Assembly: GCA_023450085.1 (NCBI GenBank)
Contig: JAEXHI010000022.1
Span: forward strand, 186,001 to 250,000
Length of the DNA stretch: 64,000 nt
From: Bacteroidota bacterium
GTDB taxonomy: Bacteria; Bacteroidota; Bacteroidia; Sphingobacteriales; Sphingobacteriaceae
Direction: 5' to 3'
A model generated the notes under the pieces. That model saw only the letters and a program-made list of their open reading frames with translations, was not told the DNA's origin and searched no databases. A program made the translations under genes and the position numbers. Shown here in pieces: positions 9,076-18,715 of the stretch (position 1 is its first letter; the number at the start of each line of letters is the position of its first letter).

Positions 9076-11883
9076 TTAATAGGTGCCATTGTAGCCAACG
9101 TTACGCAAAGTAGGATAACCATCAGCTCCCATTTTCCAAATGGTAAAATTGAACCCTAGGGTCGTCTCAAAAAATGCTTGATTAGTTGATGATGTTATAG
9201 CACCATCCAAGCCTGCTGCATCTTCCACAAAAGGTACGTCCCTTATTGGAATCAATACCCCAGATCCTACATAGTTTTTCTTGTTTACGCCAGTTCCATT
9301 GGCTGCTGTTCCTGAAATCCTAAAGACGTTATTGGCATTTGGTAATGTATTAGATCCTTCCAAAGAAGTGTTAACTACAAAACTATTTGCCGTGTATCCA
9401 TTGTTTTGATAGGTGCTAGAGATACCTGCTACAGGTAGGGCAGCAGTAGATTGGCTGGCCCTGAACGTTGCATTTTTTACAATGCAATTTTCAAGCTTAG
9501 TTTTGTTTGTACCTGATATGCCCCCAATATTGCCGGTTGCCGGTGTTCCCATGGCCCTAATGGTAGCCGTTGCCTGACTTGCTCCTGCACCTTCAACAGC
9601 ACAATTGGTGATGGAAGAACCAACACCTGCAATGCCACCCACTGAGAAGCCACAGGTAATTGTTCCATCGAATAAACATTGGTCTATGGGTACGATTCCT
9701 GCATTTTGGTCTGCACCGAAAATACCCCCAACACCATTAACGGTGGTTGAAACGGCGGTGGTTGTAGAGATATTTACCGAAGACCTACAGTTTTTCACTA
9801 TTCCTCCGCCTACATTTGATCCTTCGGCTCTTCCCAATATACCTGCAATCCTGTTTTTCGAGGCGTTGATTTCTATACTTCCCATTACCGTAGAAAAAGA
9901 AATTTCGGCAACGCCTGTACCAGCAGTCGTTAGTCTACCTACAAGACCACCTACCATTCCGCAGGATGCCTTGATGTTTAAGTTTGCATGAATCTGGGTT
10001 ACTTTGGCCGCAGCCGACATATCGCCCACGATACCACCCAAAAGGTCTCCAGCATTGGTAGAGGTGATATTGCCAGATATCTTGATATTCTGTATGGTTC
10101 CTCCGGTAAGTTTTCCTGCTAGGGTACCAAAAGAATTACTGGTATTACAGTTCACATTTAGGAACTGTACATTTTTAAGGGTGCCAGTCAAGTTAGAGAA
10201 AAATCCTTCGCTAACACCAGTTGAATTGATCACAAGGTTGTTGATCTTATGTCCATTGCCATCCAAAGAGCCTGAAAAGCTGCTGATTGGAATCCATGTT
10301 TTTGATAAGTTGAGGTCTGCAATGATTTTGTAGTTTTTATCGGTTGCTTGGCCCATGGCTATCAGCCCATCTTCTGTGGAGATCAGGTAGGGGTTACCTA
10401 CGGATCCGTCTCCGCCATCGAATGCTGATCCCTCTTGTTTGGCGTAAACTTTTATCGTTCTGCTGATGGATACGTTCCCTTTTTTAAGATTTAATATTAC
10501 ATCACCTGAAATGAAGCCAGAAATAGGGGTGAATGTTACCCTTTGTCCCGAAATAGGTACAGCCGTTAGATTGGTAGGACTTGATTTTACCTCAATAGTA
10601 CCATCTGAAGGATTGAAGGTAAAATTACTGGTGGTGGCTACAGTGACACCATAGATGTTTTCTGGAAAAGTGGTAGGAGCTGTCAACAATACATTGCCAG
10701 TTTGCGTAGAACCTGAATTGATATTTGCGGCGAAATTTGCAGCAAAGTTTTCCCCATTCACTGCAACCGAAGTCACATCACAGTTTGTTACCGATCCGAA
10801 ATTATTTGCAGTAATCCCAGCCACACGCAGCTTTCCGGTAACTGTTCCAGATGCTTTGATATGATCGATTGTGCCTCTGTTGGTAACGGCTATTAAGGCA
10901 ACATTGTTCTGTGCCGTAAAATTGGTATTAGCCAGTTCAAGGTCCTTTACTATGGCGGTTGTACCAAGTTCGTTGAACATGGCCCTGTTATCAGTGGTTG
11001 GGTTATTGATCGAAATGCCGGTAATTTTTTTGCCATTACCATCTAGACTGCCCGAAAATACCCCTGCAATAGTGCTGAAACTCGCTGCTGTGATGTCGTT
11101 GGCCAGCTTATAGTTACTGGTGAGGCTATAGCCTATTTTGTTGAGCCTTGCCAGGTCGGTAATCTCATAAGGACTGGAAACGGTACCTTCACCATTTGAA
11201 AATGCGGTTACCCTTATGGTTTTAACTGCTTCTGGCACCTGAAGGAATTTTGCTTTCACCACTACATCTCCTGCAATAAATTCATCTGTGGCCACTAACT
11301 TTAATCGCCTCTTGTCGGCATCGATGTTCTCAATACTTGCTGTTAGTCCAGCTGGAACCGTTATTTCAAAAGTAGTAGACCTAGGATAGACGGTAAATTC
11401 CCTAGAAACATCCCCTACAGCATTGTAAATTGGCGTTTCGGCAAGATCAATCGTAATAGACGTTACATTTGGTCGATCTACAAAAAATTGCGAGCTACAT
11501 ACGTTCGTTTTTCCATCTATCACCACCTTCACGATCAAATTGAACGTACCTTCGTTTTTTGGGGTGCCCTTTACGGGAATATCTACCGAAGTGCCGCTCA
11601 GCATCAATTTAGTTTCGTCAATGCGAATTCCGTTAACTTCCGCTGCGCTGATGGTGGCCTCTGCCTTTGGAGCATTGGCAAACACCATGTGGAATTTATT
11701 GGTCTCGTTAAGAACAAGGTTTTCTACCACATTTCCAACAAGCCTAGATTTTTCGTTATAGATTTGGAACCTGCCATCCGAAACGGAGTAAAACCGGTCA
11801 TTATCCTTTTTGCAGCCTCCCGTTAATAATAATAACAGGCATATAACTACAGGTAATTTTTTTATAAAAGTTATACTTTTCAT
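9076..11883 (-). CDS. large lipoprotein with Ig-like domains and GLUG repeats
   Basis: Lipoprotein of 935 residues (lipobox LLTGGC). The N-terminal part (~30-230) looks like Ig-fold modules. Two long stretches (~235-400 and ~490-900) each begin with the signature A/E-(L/I)-xx-(I/M)-x-(Q/Y) ... NYK(L/I)xxD(I/L), then carry GLUG motifs (GGIVGDMS, GGLVGRLT, VGGIAGVGS) that form beta-helix turns. Such proteins are surface adhesins or glycan-binding partners. In the SusD-downstream position it plausibly replaces a SusE/F-type glycan-binding lipoprotein. No enzymatic residues were seen. Its low-complexity composition produces several long antisense open frames that are not genes. Confidence 0.8.
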   Translation of the reverse strand: MKSITFIKKLPVVICLLLLLTGGCKKDNDRFYSVSDGRFQIYNEKSRLVGNVVENLVLNETNKFHMVFANAPKAEATISAAEVNGIRIDETKLMLSGTSVDIPVKGTPKNEGTFNLIVKVVIDGKTNVCSSQFFVDRPNVTSITIDLAETPIYNAVGDVSREFTVYPRSTTFEITVPAGLTASIENIDADKRRLKLVATDEFIAGDVVVKAKFLQVPEAVKTIRVTAFSNGEGTVSSPYEITDLARLNKIGYSLTSNYKLANDITAASFSTIAGVFSGSLDGNGKKITGISINNPTTDNRAMFNELGTTAIVKDLELANTNFTAQNNVALIAVTNRGTIDHIKASGTVTGKLRVAGITANNFGSVTNCDVTSVAVNGENFAANFAANINSGSTQTGNVLLTAPTTFPENIYGVTVATTSNFTFNPSDGTIEVKSSPTNLTAVPISGQRVTFTPISGFISGDVILNLKKGNVSISRTIKVYAKQEGSAFDGGDGSVGNPYLISTEDGLIAMGQATDKNYKIIADLNLSKTWIPISSFSGSLDGNGHKINNLVINSTGVSEGFFSNLTGTLKNVQFLNVNCNTSNSFGTLAGKLTGGTIQNIKISGNITSTNAGDLLGGIVGDMSAAAKVTQIHANLNIKASCGMVGGLVGRLTTAGTGVAEISFSTVMGSIEINASKNRIAGILGRAEGSNVGGGIVKNCRSSVNISTTTAVSTTVNGVGGIFGADQNAGIVPIDQCLFDGTITCGFSVGGIAGVGSSITNCAVEGAGASQATATIRAMGTPATGNIGGISGTNKTKLENCIVKNATFRASQSTAALPVAGISSTYQNNGYTANSFVVNTSLEGSNTLPNANNVFRISGTAANGTGVNKKNYVGSGVLIPIRDVPFVEDAAGLDGAITSSTNQAFFETTLGFNFTIWKMGADGYPTLRNVGYNGTY

Positions 11884-11902
11884 AAAGTTTGTTTTTTATG
11901 GG

Positions 11903-12814
11903 TTATTGACGTACGTAACCTTTTTTGATCAATGTATATTGGTCTCTCCATAAGGCATTGGCCCTTGATTGTGGAGCGGTTTCGTAGTGTGTAACGATCA
12001 GTTCATTTTCTTTGATGGAAGTAATCTCATATTCGATCACATTTGAAGTGCCTCTGTAAAAGAAGAAAAAAGCACCTCCCTTTAATTGTAGGTAGTGTTT
12101 CCCATTTCTGATCTCCATTTCCCAGTGTTGTATAGCATCTTTTGGGGTATAGTTAATCAGTAAATCACCTCCATCGGCTGCAAAAATGCTTGCCGTTCCC
12201 CAATTGGCACTTAGCTCCTTTAACCTGAATTGTGTGATGCCATCTATCGTACCTCCATGGCAGTAGGAAGAACCATTGTTTTTATACAAACATTCCTTAT
12301 TGTTCAGTTTGAAAATGAGTTCGTCGTCATAAACGCCTTTGTCCTTTTTTGCCAGTCGGTTCCATGGCGTTGTTGATCCGTTGTTGATCAACTTTACGTG
12401 GCCATCTGTCAGTGAATCCAATACCCATGTTTTTCCATCGGCCGAATTTGGTCCGCCGGTTAAAAGTTCATAAACTGGATCCAGGTCTAGGTTGTCGTTT
12501 TTGAAGGATACCAATACAGATTTCTCTACAATTTTTATCCCGTTAAATACTGAAAGTGTGACCTTATATTCACCCTTGAACGGATATTTACCCAGCACAG
12601 TGTCTCCTACAGCTTCTACGCTATTGCCCAAGTTCCATTTCGCTTTTGCGGTATTGCCTATCTGTCCATTAATAAAGCGGTAAACGTTGGGGGTTGCTGT
12701 TTCCTGTATAATGATATTGATCTCACTTTCTGGAATAGGATCTTCCAGAGTGATGTTTTTTTTACAAGATGTAGCCGTCAAAAGAGCCAGCATCATAAAA
12801 ATTAAATTCTTCAT
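11903..12814 (-). CDS. PKD-like lipoprotein, probable surface glycan-binding protein
   Basis: Lipoprotein of 303 residues (LLTATSC lipobox). Residues ~30-110 resemble a PKD domain (AKWNLGNSVEAVGDTVLGKYPFKGEYKVTLSVFN, with the typical W-x-(L/F)-G-(N/D) and G-x-Y-x-V-T-L elements). A C-terminal beta-rich domain (~120-300, TWVLDS ... LKGGAFFFFYRG) resembles a lipocalin/concanavalin-like barrel. The position directly after SusD, 13 bp away, is that of SusE/SGBP-type proteins, which capture polysaccharide at the surface. No catalytic residues are apparent. The domain reading is by eye, and the binding role is inferred from position. Confidence 0.7.
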   Translation of the reverse strand: MKNLIFMMLALLTATSCKKNITLEDPIPESEINIIIQETATPNVYRFINGQIGNTAKAKWNLGNSVEAVGDTVLGKYPFKGEYKVTLSVFNGIKIVEKSVLVSFKNDNLDLDPVYELLTGGPNSADGKTWVLDSLTDGHVKLINNGSTTPWNRLAKKDKGVYDDELIFKLNNKECLYKNNGSSYCHGGTIDGITQFRLKELSANWGTASIFAADGGDLLINYTPKDAIQHWEMEIRNGKHYLQLKGGAFFFFYRGTSNVIEYEITSIKENELIVTHYETAPQSRANALWRDQYTLIKKGYVRQ

Positions 12815-12826
12815 ATCTTGTTTGAT

Positions 12827-14386
12827 TTAATAGCCTTTGTTTTGATTCAGTACATATTTGGTATTGATGATCTCTTCCTGTGGAATAGGAAATAGTCCTT
12901 CAGCATCTCTATTGAATTTGCTGATGAAGGGTTCTCCACGGTTGATATCTATCCTGGCTTGGGCATAATCCAGTCCTCTTCTCATGAGGTCCCAATATCT
13001 TTGTCCTTCCAGTGCCAGTTCTAGTTCTCTTTCTCTATAAATCACATCCAAGGTGACTGTAGGAGGAGTATAGGTAGTGGCATGGGCCCTTTTAGTCACT
13101 TTCTCAAAATAACCTTGGGCTTTGCCAATACTTCCACCATGCAAAAGCTGTAGCTCTGCGGCCATCAATAGCACATCAGAAAAACGGATGGAGATGAAAT
13201 GGTTGGGGAAATTTAACCTGAAATCGCCCCTCGAACTTTGGTTGGCCTTTAAGGCAAGCCATTTTTTCGGAAAGATATCAGAGTTCTGATAACCTGGCGT
13301 AAAAGAAATTGAAAGGTTTTTGGGCAATAGGAAGGTAGCATCCTTTCTGAGGTCATCATTCGGGAATGAATTGTAAAATTCTGCATCAATGGGTGCAAAT
13401 GACCAACCTGCAGCATACACAGATGCAGAATTAGGGTCTCTCATTGACCAAAGCATTACGGCGAGGTTTCCATTTGCCTCTTCCCTGTAGCTGAAATTTC
13501 CACTGTTGGCTTTTGAAGAATATTGAATCTCGAATACGGCCTCCCTGTTATTGTGGTTAAAAGGAGCATCGTTTATAAATACATCAGAAAACTTGGGTAA
13601 TAAATCGTGTCCACTACTATTGATAAGCTCTTCCGAGAGGGTCAAAATCTGTTGCGAGGACACGTTCGGCATCGCATTTTTTTTGTAATAGCCCGTGTAG
13701 TATAGCCATACACGCATTAAAAGTCCCCTTGCCGCATCAGAAGTTGCCCTTCCATATTCATCGGGCGTTAGGCTCCTGTATCTTGGCAAGGTGCTGATTG
13801 CTGCCAGTAGGTCATCGCCTATCTGTTTATATACATCTTCTGGACTGGCCTGCTTTTGGTTATATTCTGACGGGGCTAATACCTTTAATATCAATGGTAC
13901 ATTTCCATACAAACGAACCAGGTCAAAGTAGTAATAGGCCCTGAGAAATTTTGCCTCTGCTGCATATCTCTCCCTCAGCTCAGGTTCATCGAAACTTGCC
14001 GCTGGAAGCTTTTCCAGTAAAATATTCGTTCTGTAAATGCCAGAATAATATTTGTACCAAAAGGCCTTTGCCGTTAGGTCATCTGTGCGTAGGGCACCCC
14101 TGTCAACTCGTTGCAGTGCTGGCAGGTCGGTAGCTGATGCACCACCTGTAAAACATTTATCGCCCAACACTTCGCTGATCAGCTGAAATGGAGCATTTTG
14201 GTTCTGTGGAGCGTCCCATAAAAGTACATTGTAAGCTGCTGCAAGGCCTTGTAGGCAGTCTTTTTGGTCTCTATAGAAATTAGATTCGGTATCAGAGGTG
14301 ATGGGGTCTAGGTCTATTTTTTTGTTGCAAGATCCCAAACCGATCGCCATAACGATCATGAATAACTTTGTATATTGATGTTTCAT
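12827..14386 (-). CDS. SusD/RagB-family nutrient-binding lipoprotein
   Basis: Outer-membrane lipoprotein of 519 residues (lipobox GLGSC). It forms the lid over the SusC channel and captures oligosaccharide. Family features in order: N-terminal NFYRDQKDCLQGLAAAYN, TPR-like helices with AEAKFLRAYYYFDLVRLYGNVPLI (the most conserved SusD motif, ~145-170), and a C-terminal block RFSDVLLMAAELQLLHGG then YRERELELALEGQRYWDLMRRG. The length is typical. It begins 24 bp after the SusC stop and is certainly co-transcribed with it. Confidence 0.97.
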   Translation of the reverse strand: MKHQYTKLFMIVMAIGLGSCNKKIDLDPITSDTESNFYRDQKDCLQGLAAAYNVLLWDAPQNQNAPFQLISEVLGDKCFTGGASATDLPALQRVDRGALRTDDLTAKAFWYKYYSGIYRTNILLEKLPAASFDEPELRERYAAEAKFLRAYYYFDLVRLYGNVPLILKVLAPSEYNQKQASPEDVYKQIGDDLLAAISTLPRYRSLTPDEYGRATSDAARGLLMRVWLYYTGYYKKNAMPNVSSQQILTLSEELINSSGHDLLPKFSDVFINDAPFNHNNREAVFEIQYSSKANSGNFSYREEANGNLAVMLWSMRDPNSASVYAAGWSFAPIDAEFYNSFPNDDLRKDATFLLPKNLSISFTPGYQNSDIFPKKWLALKANQSSRGDFRLNFPNHFISIRFSDVLLMAAELQLLHGGSIGKAQGYFEKVTKRAHATTYTPPTVTLDVIYRERELELALEGQRYWDLMRRGLDYAQARIDINRGEPFISKFNRDAEGLFPIPQEEIINTKYVLNQNKGY

Positions 14387-14409
14387 AACTGATTGTTCAT
14401 TAAGTGATG

Positions 14410-17400
14410 TTAAAATCCTACCGTTGCACCCAACATAAAGGTTCTAGGCTGAGGATAAACCCCTTTGTCTATACCTAGGCCAAGTGCACCTCCTGATACC
14501 TCGGGATCGAAACCTGTGTATTTGGTTAGCACAAACAAGTTACTGCCAGTAGCATATATCCTAATTTTGTCGAGCTTGGCAACCTTTAAGTTTCTAAATG
14601 TGTAACCAATAGATGCATTCCTCAACCTGAGGTAGCTTCCGTTTTCCAAAAAGAAGGTTGATGGGTTGGAGAAGTTTCCATTCAGGTCGCCTGCGGCCAA
14701 TCTCGGAAAGCTATTTGTAGTTCCTTCCCCGTGCCAACGGTTCATAACCTCGACAGGGAAATTGGCTGTTGGCAAGTCCCATCGGTGAAGGCTGTTGAAT
14801 ATTTGGTTACCCGCTAGGCCGCTAAAGAATACATTTACATCAAAATCCTTATAACGAGCAGTGAAATTCATCCCGTAGTTGTATTTTGGATGTGGTGATC
14901 CTACCATTGACCTGTCGCGGCTATCAATGATGCCGTCGCCGTTTAGGTCTTTATATCTAATATCGCCAGGTACAGCGTTGGGTTGGATCAGGTTCCCGTT
15001 GGGCCCCCTGTAGCTGTTGATTTGCGCTTGGTTCTGGAAAATCCCATCCATGGTGTATAGCCAGAAATAGCCTATTGGAAAACCTGCCTCCATTCTTGAG
15101 ATGTCGCCCATCTGGTTATTGGCATTACCTCCAGTGATGTAACCATTAGTATTCCCAACATGGGTAACCTGGTTGTGGTTGTAGGCTCCGTTTATGCTTG
15201 CTTCAATGTAAAGCTTTCCAAAATCCTTCTGGTATCCAAGGGTGAGCTCAATTCCTCTGTTCAGCACATTTCCGGCATTGCCGAAAGGAGCAGCATTTCC
15301 AACATATGATGGAATTGGCACCCTTAGCAGTAAATCTTTGGTTGCTTTTCTGTAGATGTCAAAAGTCAGCCTAAAATTCTTGAAGAATTCAGCATCTATA
15401 CCGATGTTCATTTGTTCAGAGGTTTCCCACTTTAAATCAGGGTTGGATACGCCACTTGGCGAAGCACCAATCTGTTGCACATCAGTTCCAAAATAATAGT
15501 TTCTGGCATAGGTGCTGATCGTAGATACAAAAGCGTAGTCGCCGATTTGATCGTTTCCTGTCCTGCCCCAGCTCGCCCTAAGTTTTAATGAACGGATGGG
15601 GGTGATATCTTTCATGAAGTTTTCGTTATGTACGTTCCATCCTGCAGAAATTGATGGGAAAAAACCAAACTTATTGTTCTTGCCAAACCTGAAAGAACCA
15701 TCGGCTCTATAGGTGGCTGTCATCATGTACCTGTTATTGTAATCATAGGTGATACGTCCAAAGTAGGAAACAAGACCGCTATGCCATGCTCCACCAGATG
15801 CGCTTGCACTAGTATTGTCCTTTGCAAGGTCTAAATAGGCATAGTTTGGATCATCATATAGTAGTCCGTTTTTAGAAGCAGATACGTTTGTGCCCCGTCC
15901 GGTGTTTACCGTGTTGCCCACCATTGCCGAGAAAGAATGGACAGCTAGTTTTTTGGTATAGGTCAGAATGTTCTCTAGGTTAAGGTCCCTGCTTTCCGAC
16001 ATTGATTTACTAGTTCCAGTCGCTATTGTCCTATTGGTGGAATTGAGGTAATAAATGGGAGTATATCCGCTCGACTCATTATACTGTATGGCAAGCCCTA
16101 AGCTGGTCCTAAACTTCAGGTCCTCAAAAATCTTAAGTTCTCCAAATACATCAGCATTTATCCTGGTATAGCCCGAAGAACCATTGGAGTAATATACCCT
16201 TGCAATAGGGTTAACAATTTCTTGGGAAACGTAGCGAGAAATGGCAAATGTTCCGTCGTCGTTCATTACTGGCGTTACAGGGTCCATATTGATGGCACTT
16301 AGTATTGGTCCTGAATTACCGCTGTTTGTGGCTATTGCTGCACGTCGCACATTGGTTATTCCTAAGTTTACGCCAGTGTTCAATAGCCCATCGATAACGT
16401 TTTGTTTGGTATTAACACGACCAGTATACCTGTCGAAATCCGATTTCCCTTTTGCTAACGTACCTGATTGGGAGAAATAGGAAAAAGAAGTACTGTATGT
16501 AGACTTTTCCGAGCCCCCTGAAATCGAAGCCTGATGGTTTTGTATGGGTGCATTTCGATAAGAAACCTCTCTTTGCCAATCGGTTCCTGCACCCATTTTT
16601 TGGATTTCTATTTCTGAAAATGGTAATTGCAGATTTGAGTTGAAATGTAGCTCATTCTGGATCCTAGCGTATTGTGTTGCATCTAATACATCGATATATT
16701 TCCTGATGTTTTGGATCCCTCGGTAGTATTCATAATCAAGTTTTGTTTTGCCGGCCTTACCTGATTTGGTGGTAACAATTACTACACCATTTGCTCCACG
16801 TGCACCGTAGATGGCTGCTGAAGCTGCGTCTTTCAGTACTTCCATGGTCTCAATGTCGCGAGGGTTGATGGCTTCTAGATCGCCTCTTGGGAATCCGTCC
16901 ACAATAAATAGAGGGTCGTTTGAGCCATTGGTGCCTGCACCTCTAATTCGTATGCTTACCCCTGAGCCTGGCTGACCGCTGTTCATCATTACGGTAACCC
17001 CAGCTGATTTTCCCTGTAGTGCTTGGTCTGCTCGCATAAGGCCAGGAACTTCTAAGTCTTTTGTGGTTATGGAGGAGATGGCTCCGGTAACCAAGCTTTT
17101 TTTCTGAACGCCATATCCAACCACCACCACACCTCCCAAGGTTTGCACGTCTTTGGTTAGTAGTACGTCCAATTCCGTTTCACCTTTCAGTGTGATTTCT
17201 TTTGTCTTCATTCCTATGGCAGAAAATATCAGGACGGATGAAGATTTTGGCATCCTGATATTGAATTTTCCGTCAGCATCGGTAACCGCGCCACCATTTG
17301 CACCCTTGATGGTAACGCCTACACCGGGGATGGGGGAGTTGTCCTCGATGTCCTTTACAACCCCTTTGATGGTTACCGTTTCTTGGGCAGTACTTGATAA

Positions 17401-17463
17401 GCTAATGCACAGGAAGCAGACCACCAGATAGAGATAAGAAAATGGTGTGATTTTTATGTTCAT
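14410..17463 (-). CDS. SusC/RagA-family TonB-dependent outer-membrane transporter
   Basis: TonB-dependent oligosaccharide importer of 1017 residues. Signal peptide (~1-27), carboxypeptidase-regulatory-like N-terminal domain (~30-105, GVVKDIEDNSPIPGVGVTIKG), plug domain (~115-235) with the SusC signature FIVDGFPRGDLEAINPRDIE, then VLKDAASAAIYGARGANGVVIVTTK, and a 22-strand barrel ending in an aromatic C-terminus (MLGATVGF). With SusD it forms the pedal-bin complex. The operon order GH2-GH5-SusC-SusD has gaps of tens of bp, and enzymes precede the transporter. Confidence 0.98.
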   Translation of the reverse strand: MNIKITPFSYLYLVVCFLCISLSSTAQETVTIKGVVKDIEDNSPIPGVGVTIKGANGGAVTDADGKFNIRMPKSSSVLIFSAIGMKTKEITLKGETELDVLLTKDVQTLGGVVVVGYGVQKKSLVTGAISSITTKDLEVPGLMRADQALQGKSAGVTVMMNSGQPGSGVSIRIRGAGTNGSNDPLFIVDGFPRGDLEAINPRDIETMEVLKDAASAAIYGARGANGVVIVTTKSGKAGKTKLDYEYYRGIQNIRKYIDVLDATQYARIQNELHFNSNLQLPFSEIEIQKMGAGTDWQREVSYRNAPIQNHQASISGGSEKSTYSTSFSYFSQSGTLAKGKSDFDRYTGRVNTKQNVIDGLLNTGVNLGITNVRRAAIATNSGNSGPILSAINMDPVTPVMNDDGTFAISRYVSQEIVNPIARVYYSNGSSGYTRINADVFGELKIFEDLKFRTSLGLAIQYNESSGYTPIYYLNSTNRTIATGTSKSMSESRDLNLENILTYTKKLAVHSFSAMVGNTVNTGRGTNVSASKNGLLYDDPNYAYLDLAKDNTSASASGGAWHSGLVSYFGRITYDYNNRYMMTATYRADGSFRFGKNNKFGFFPSISAGWNVHNENFMKDITPIRSLKLRASWGRTGNDQIGDYAFVSTISTYARNYYFGTDVQQIGASPSGVSNPDLKWETSEQMNIGIDAEFFKNFRLTFDIYRKATKDLLLRVPIPSYVGNAAPFGNAGNVLNRGIELTLGYQKDFGKLYIEASINGAYNHNQVTHVGNTNGYITGGNANNQMGDISRMEAGFPIGYFWLYTMDGIFQNQAQINSYRGPNGNLIQPNAVPGDIRYKDLNGDGIIDSRDRSMVGSPHPKYNYGMNFTARYKDFDVNVFFSGLAGNQIFNSLHRWDLPTANFPVEVMNRWHGEGTTNSFPRLAAGDLNGNFSNPSTFFLENGSYLRLRNASIGYTFRNLKVAKLDKIRIYATGSNLFVLTKYTGFDPEVSGGALGLGIDKGVYPQPRTFMLGATVGF

Positions 17464-17494
17464 AATGTGTTTGGTTTATTTTTGGTTTCTTTTT

Positions 17495-18709
17495 CTAATG
17501 GATATTTAGTCCCAAAGCTTTGATGTAGCCCTCATTGGGCGAACAGTTTTTTTGCTTGATGTTTTCAAGGTACTGCTCCAGTATTTTCTTGATTTCAGTT
17601 CTGTCGATTTTGATTTCCCTGATCTCTTTGAAGGATCCCCTGCTGGCCTCTGCATAATCTATTAGCGTTTGGTAATTGGGTGGGAGAGGAATAGAGATGA
17701 TATTTTTGGGACTGTCAAGTTTTTTGTAAGGCCAAAAGTGCCAGCCGATATTTTCCTTTTCCAACAGTTCACGAAATTCCTTAACCCACTCATCGGTATT
17801 TTCTCCAGTTTCGCCTATGTAGATGGGAACATTATATTTTTCCCTGAATTCTATAAAGCGTTTAATGGAACCATAGTTGGGCAGGTCACCGTATTTATGA
17901 AAGGTGTAAACAGCCTTTTTATCAAAAGGCGTTGAGAAAATATTGAAGTTTGTGTTCCACTGCGCTCCGCCGTAAAAAATGAGATGGTTTTGGTCAACGC
18001 TCCTGATTGCTGTAGTGAGCTCCCTATACAGTGGCTCAATCAATGGATTAAGTGTTTTTGAATCGAAATAGTGTGCAACAGGTTCGTTTAGTAGGTCATA
18101 ACCAATGATGATTGATTCATTTGCATATCGTTTGGCAATTCTTGTCCATAAGTCAATGGCCAGCTTTTGGTTTTCTTTGGTTTCGAAGAGGAAAGGGTAG
18201 CCGAAACTGTCGTCAATGTTATCTCCGGTCTGTCCGCCAGGTGCGCAATGCATGTCCAAGATCACGTAAAGCCCCTCATCTTTACACCAAGATATCACCT
18301 TGTCCAACAATTTAAACCCTCTGGAACCGTCATTTTTGCCCATATAGTCTTCATTGGTGAACAGTTTGTAATTGAACGGTACCCGAACCGAGTTGACCCC
18401 AGTTTTTTTGAGGAATTTGATATCTTCCTGCGTCACATAATTTTCAAGGAAGGTTTCCCAAAATTTAGCAGTCTCGCTTGGTCCAATGAGCTGGGCCAGC
18501 ATATCATGTATTTGGCTTGGGGAATTGGTTTTCTTAAATTTAAACATGTATCCCTCAGGTACTAACCAGTTGCCAAGATTGGTACCCTTGATCAAAAACG
18601 GGTTGCCGTTTAGGTCTATGATTTCTTTTCCCTTCACCCCAAAGAATTTTTCTTTGGCCTGTGCCACGGTAATTGTAAAAGTAAGTAGTATAAAAAGTAG
18701 CTTCTTCAT
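17495..18709 (-). CDS. GH5 glycoside hydrolase, exo-1,3-beta-glucanase-like
   Basis: Secreted retaining glycosidase of 404 residues with an N-terminal signal peptide (cut near QAKE). The TIM barrel starts with FLIKGTNLGNWLVPEG, reminiscent of fungal exo-beta-1,3-glucanases. The acid/base is E209 in IGYDLLNEP and the nucleophile E300 in VPIYIGETGEN; H154 in LDMHCAPGGQ, N208 and the W-H-F-W-P-Y strand near the end also match GH5. A ~60-residue helical C-terminal extension follows. It starts 6 bp after the GH2 stop. Substrate is probably beta-1,3- or beta-1,6-linked glucan; the exact GH5 subfamily was not determined. Confidence 0.88.
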   Translation of the reverse strand: MKKLLFILLTFTITVAQAKEKFFGVKGKEIIDLNGNPFLIKGTNLGNWLVPEGYMFKFKKTNSPSQIHDMLAQLIGPSETAKFWETFLENYVTQEDIKFLKKTGVNSVRVPFNYKLFTNEDYMGKNDGSRGFKLLDKVISWCKDEGLYVILDMHCAPGGQTGDNIDDSFGYPFLFETKENQKLAIDLWTRIAKRYANESIIIGYDLLNEPVAHYFDSKTLNPLIEPLYRELTTAIRSVDQNHLIFYGGAQWNTNFNIFSTPFDKKAVYTFHKYGDLPNYGSIKRFIEFREKYNVPIYIGETGENTDEWVKEFRELLEKENIGWHFWPYKKLDSPKNIISIPLPPNYQTLIDYAEASRGSFKEIREIKIDRTEIKKILEQYLENIKQKNCSPNEGYIKALGLNIH

Positions 18710-18715
18710 CTTATG

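Noticed and set aside
9605..11826. Long plus-strand open frames opposite the GLUG lipoprotein gene
   Set aside because: They are antisense to a clear gene, follow its repeat composition and have no family features or leader.
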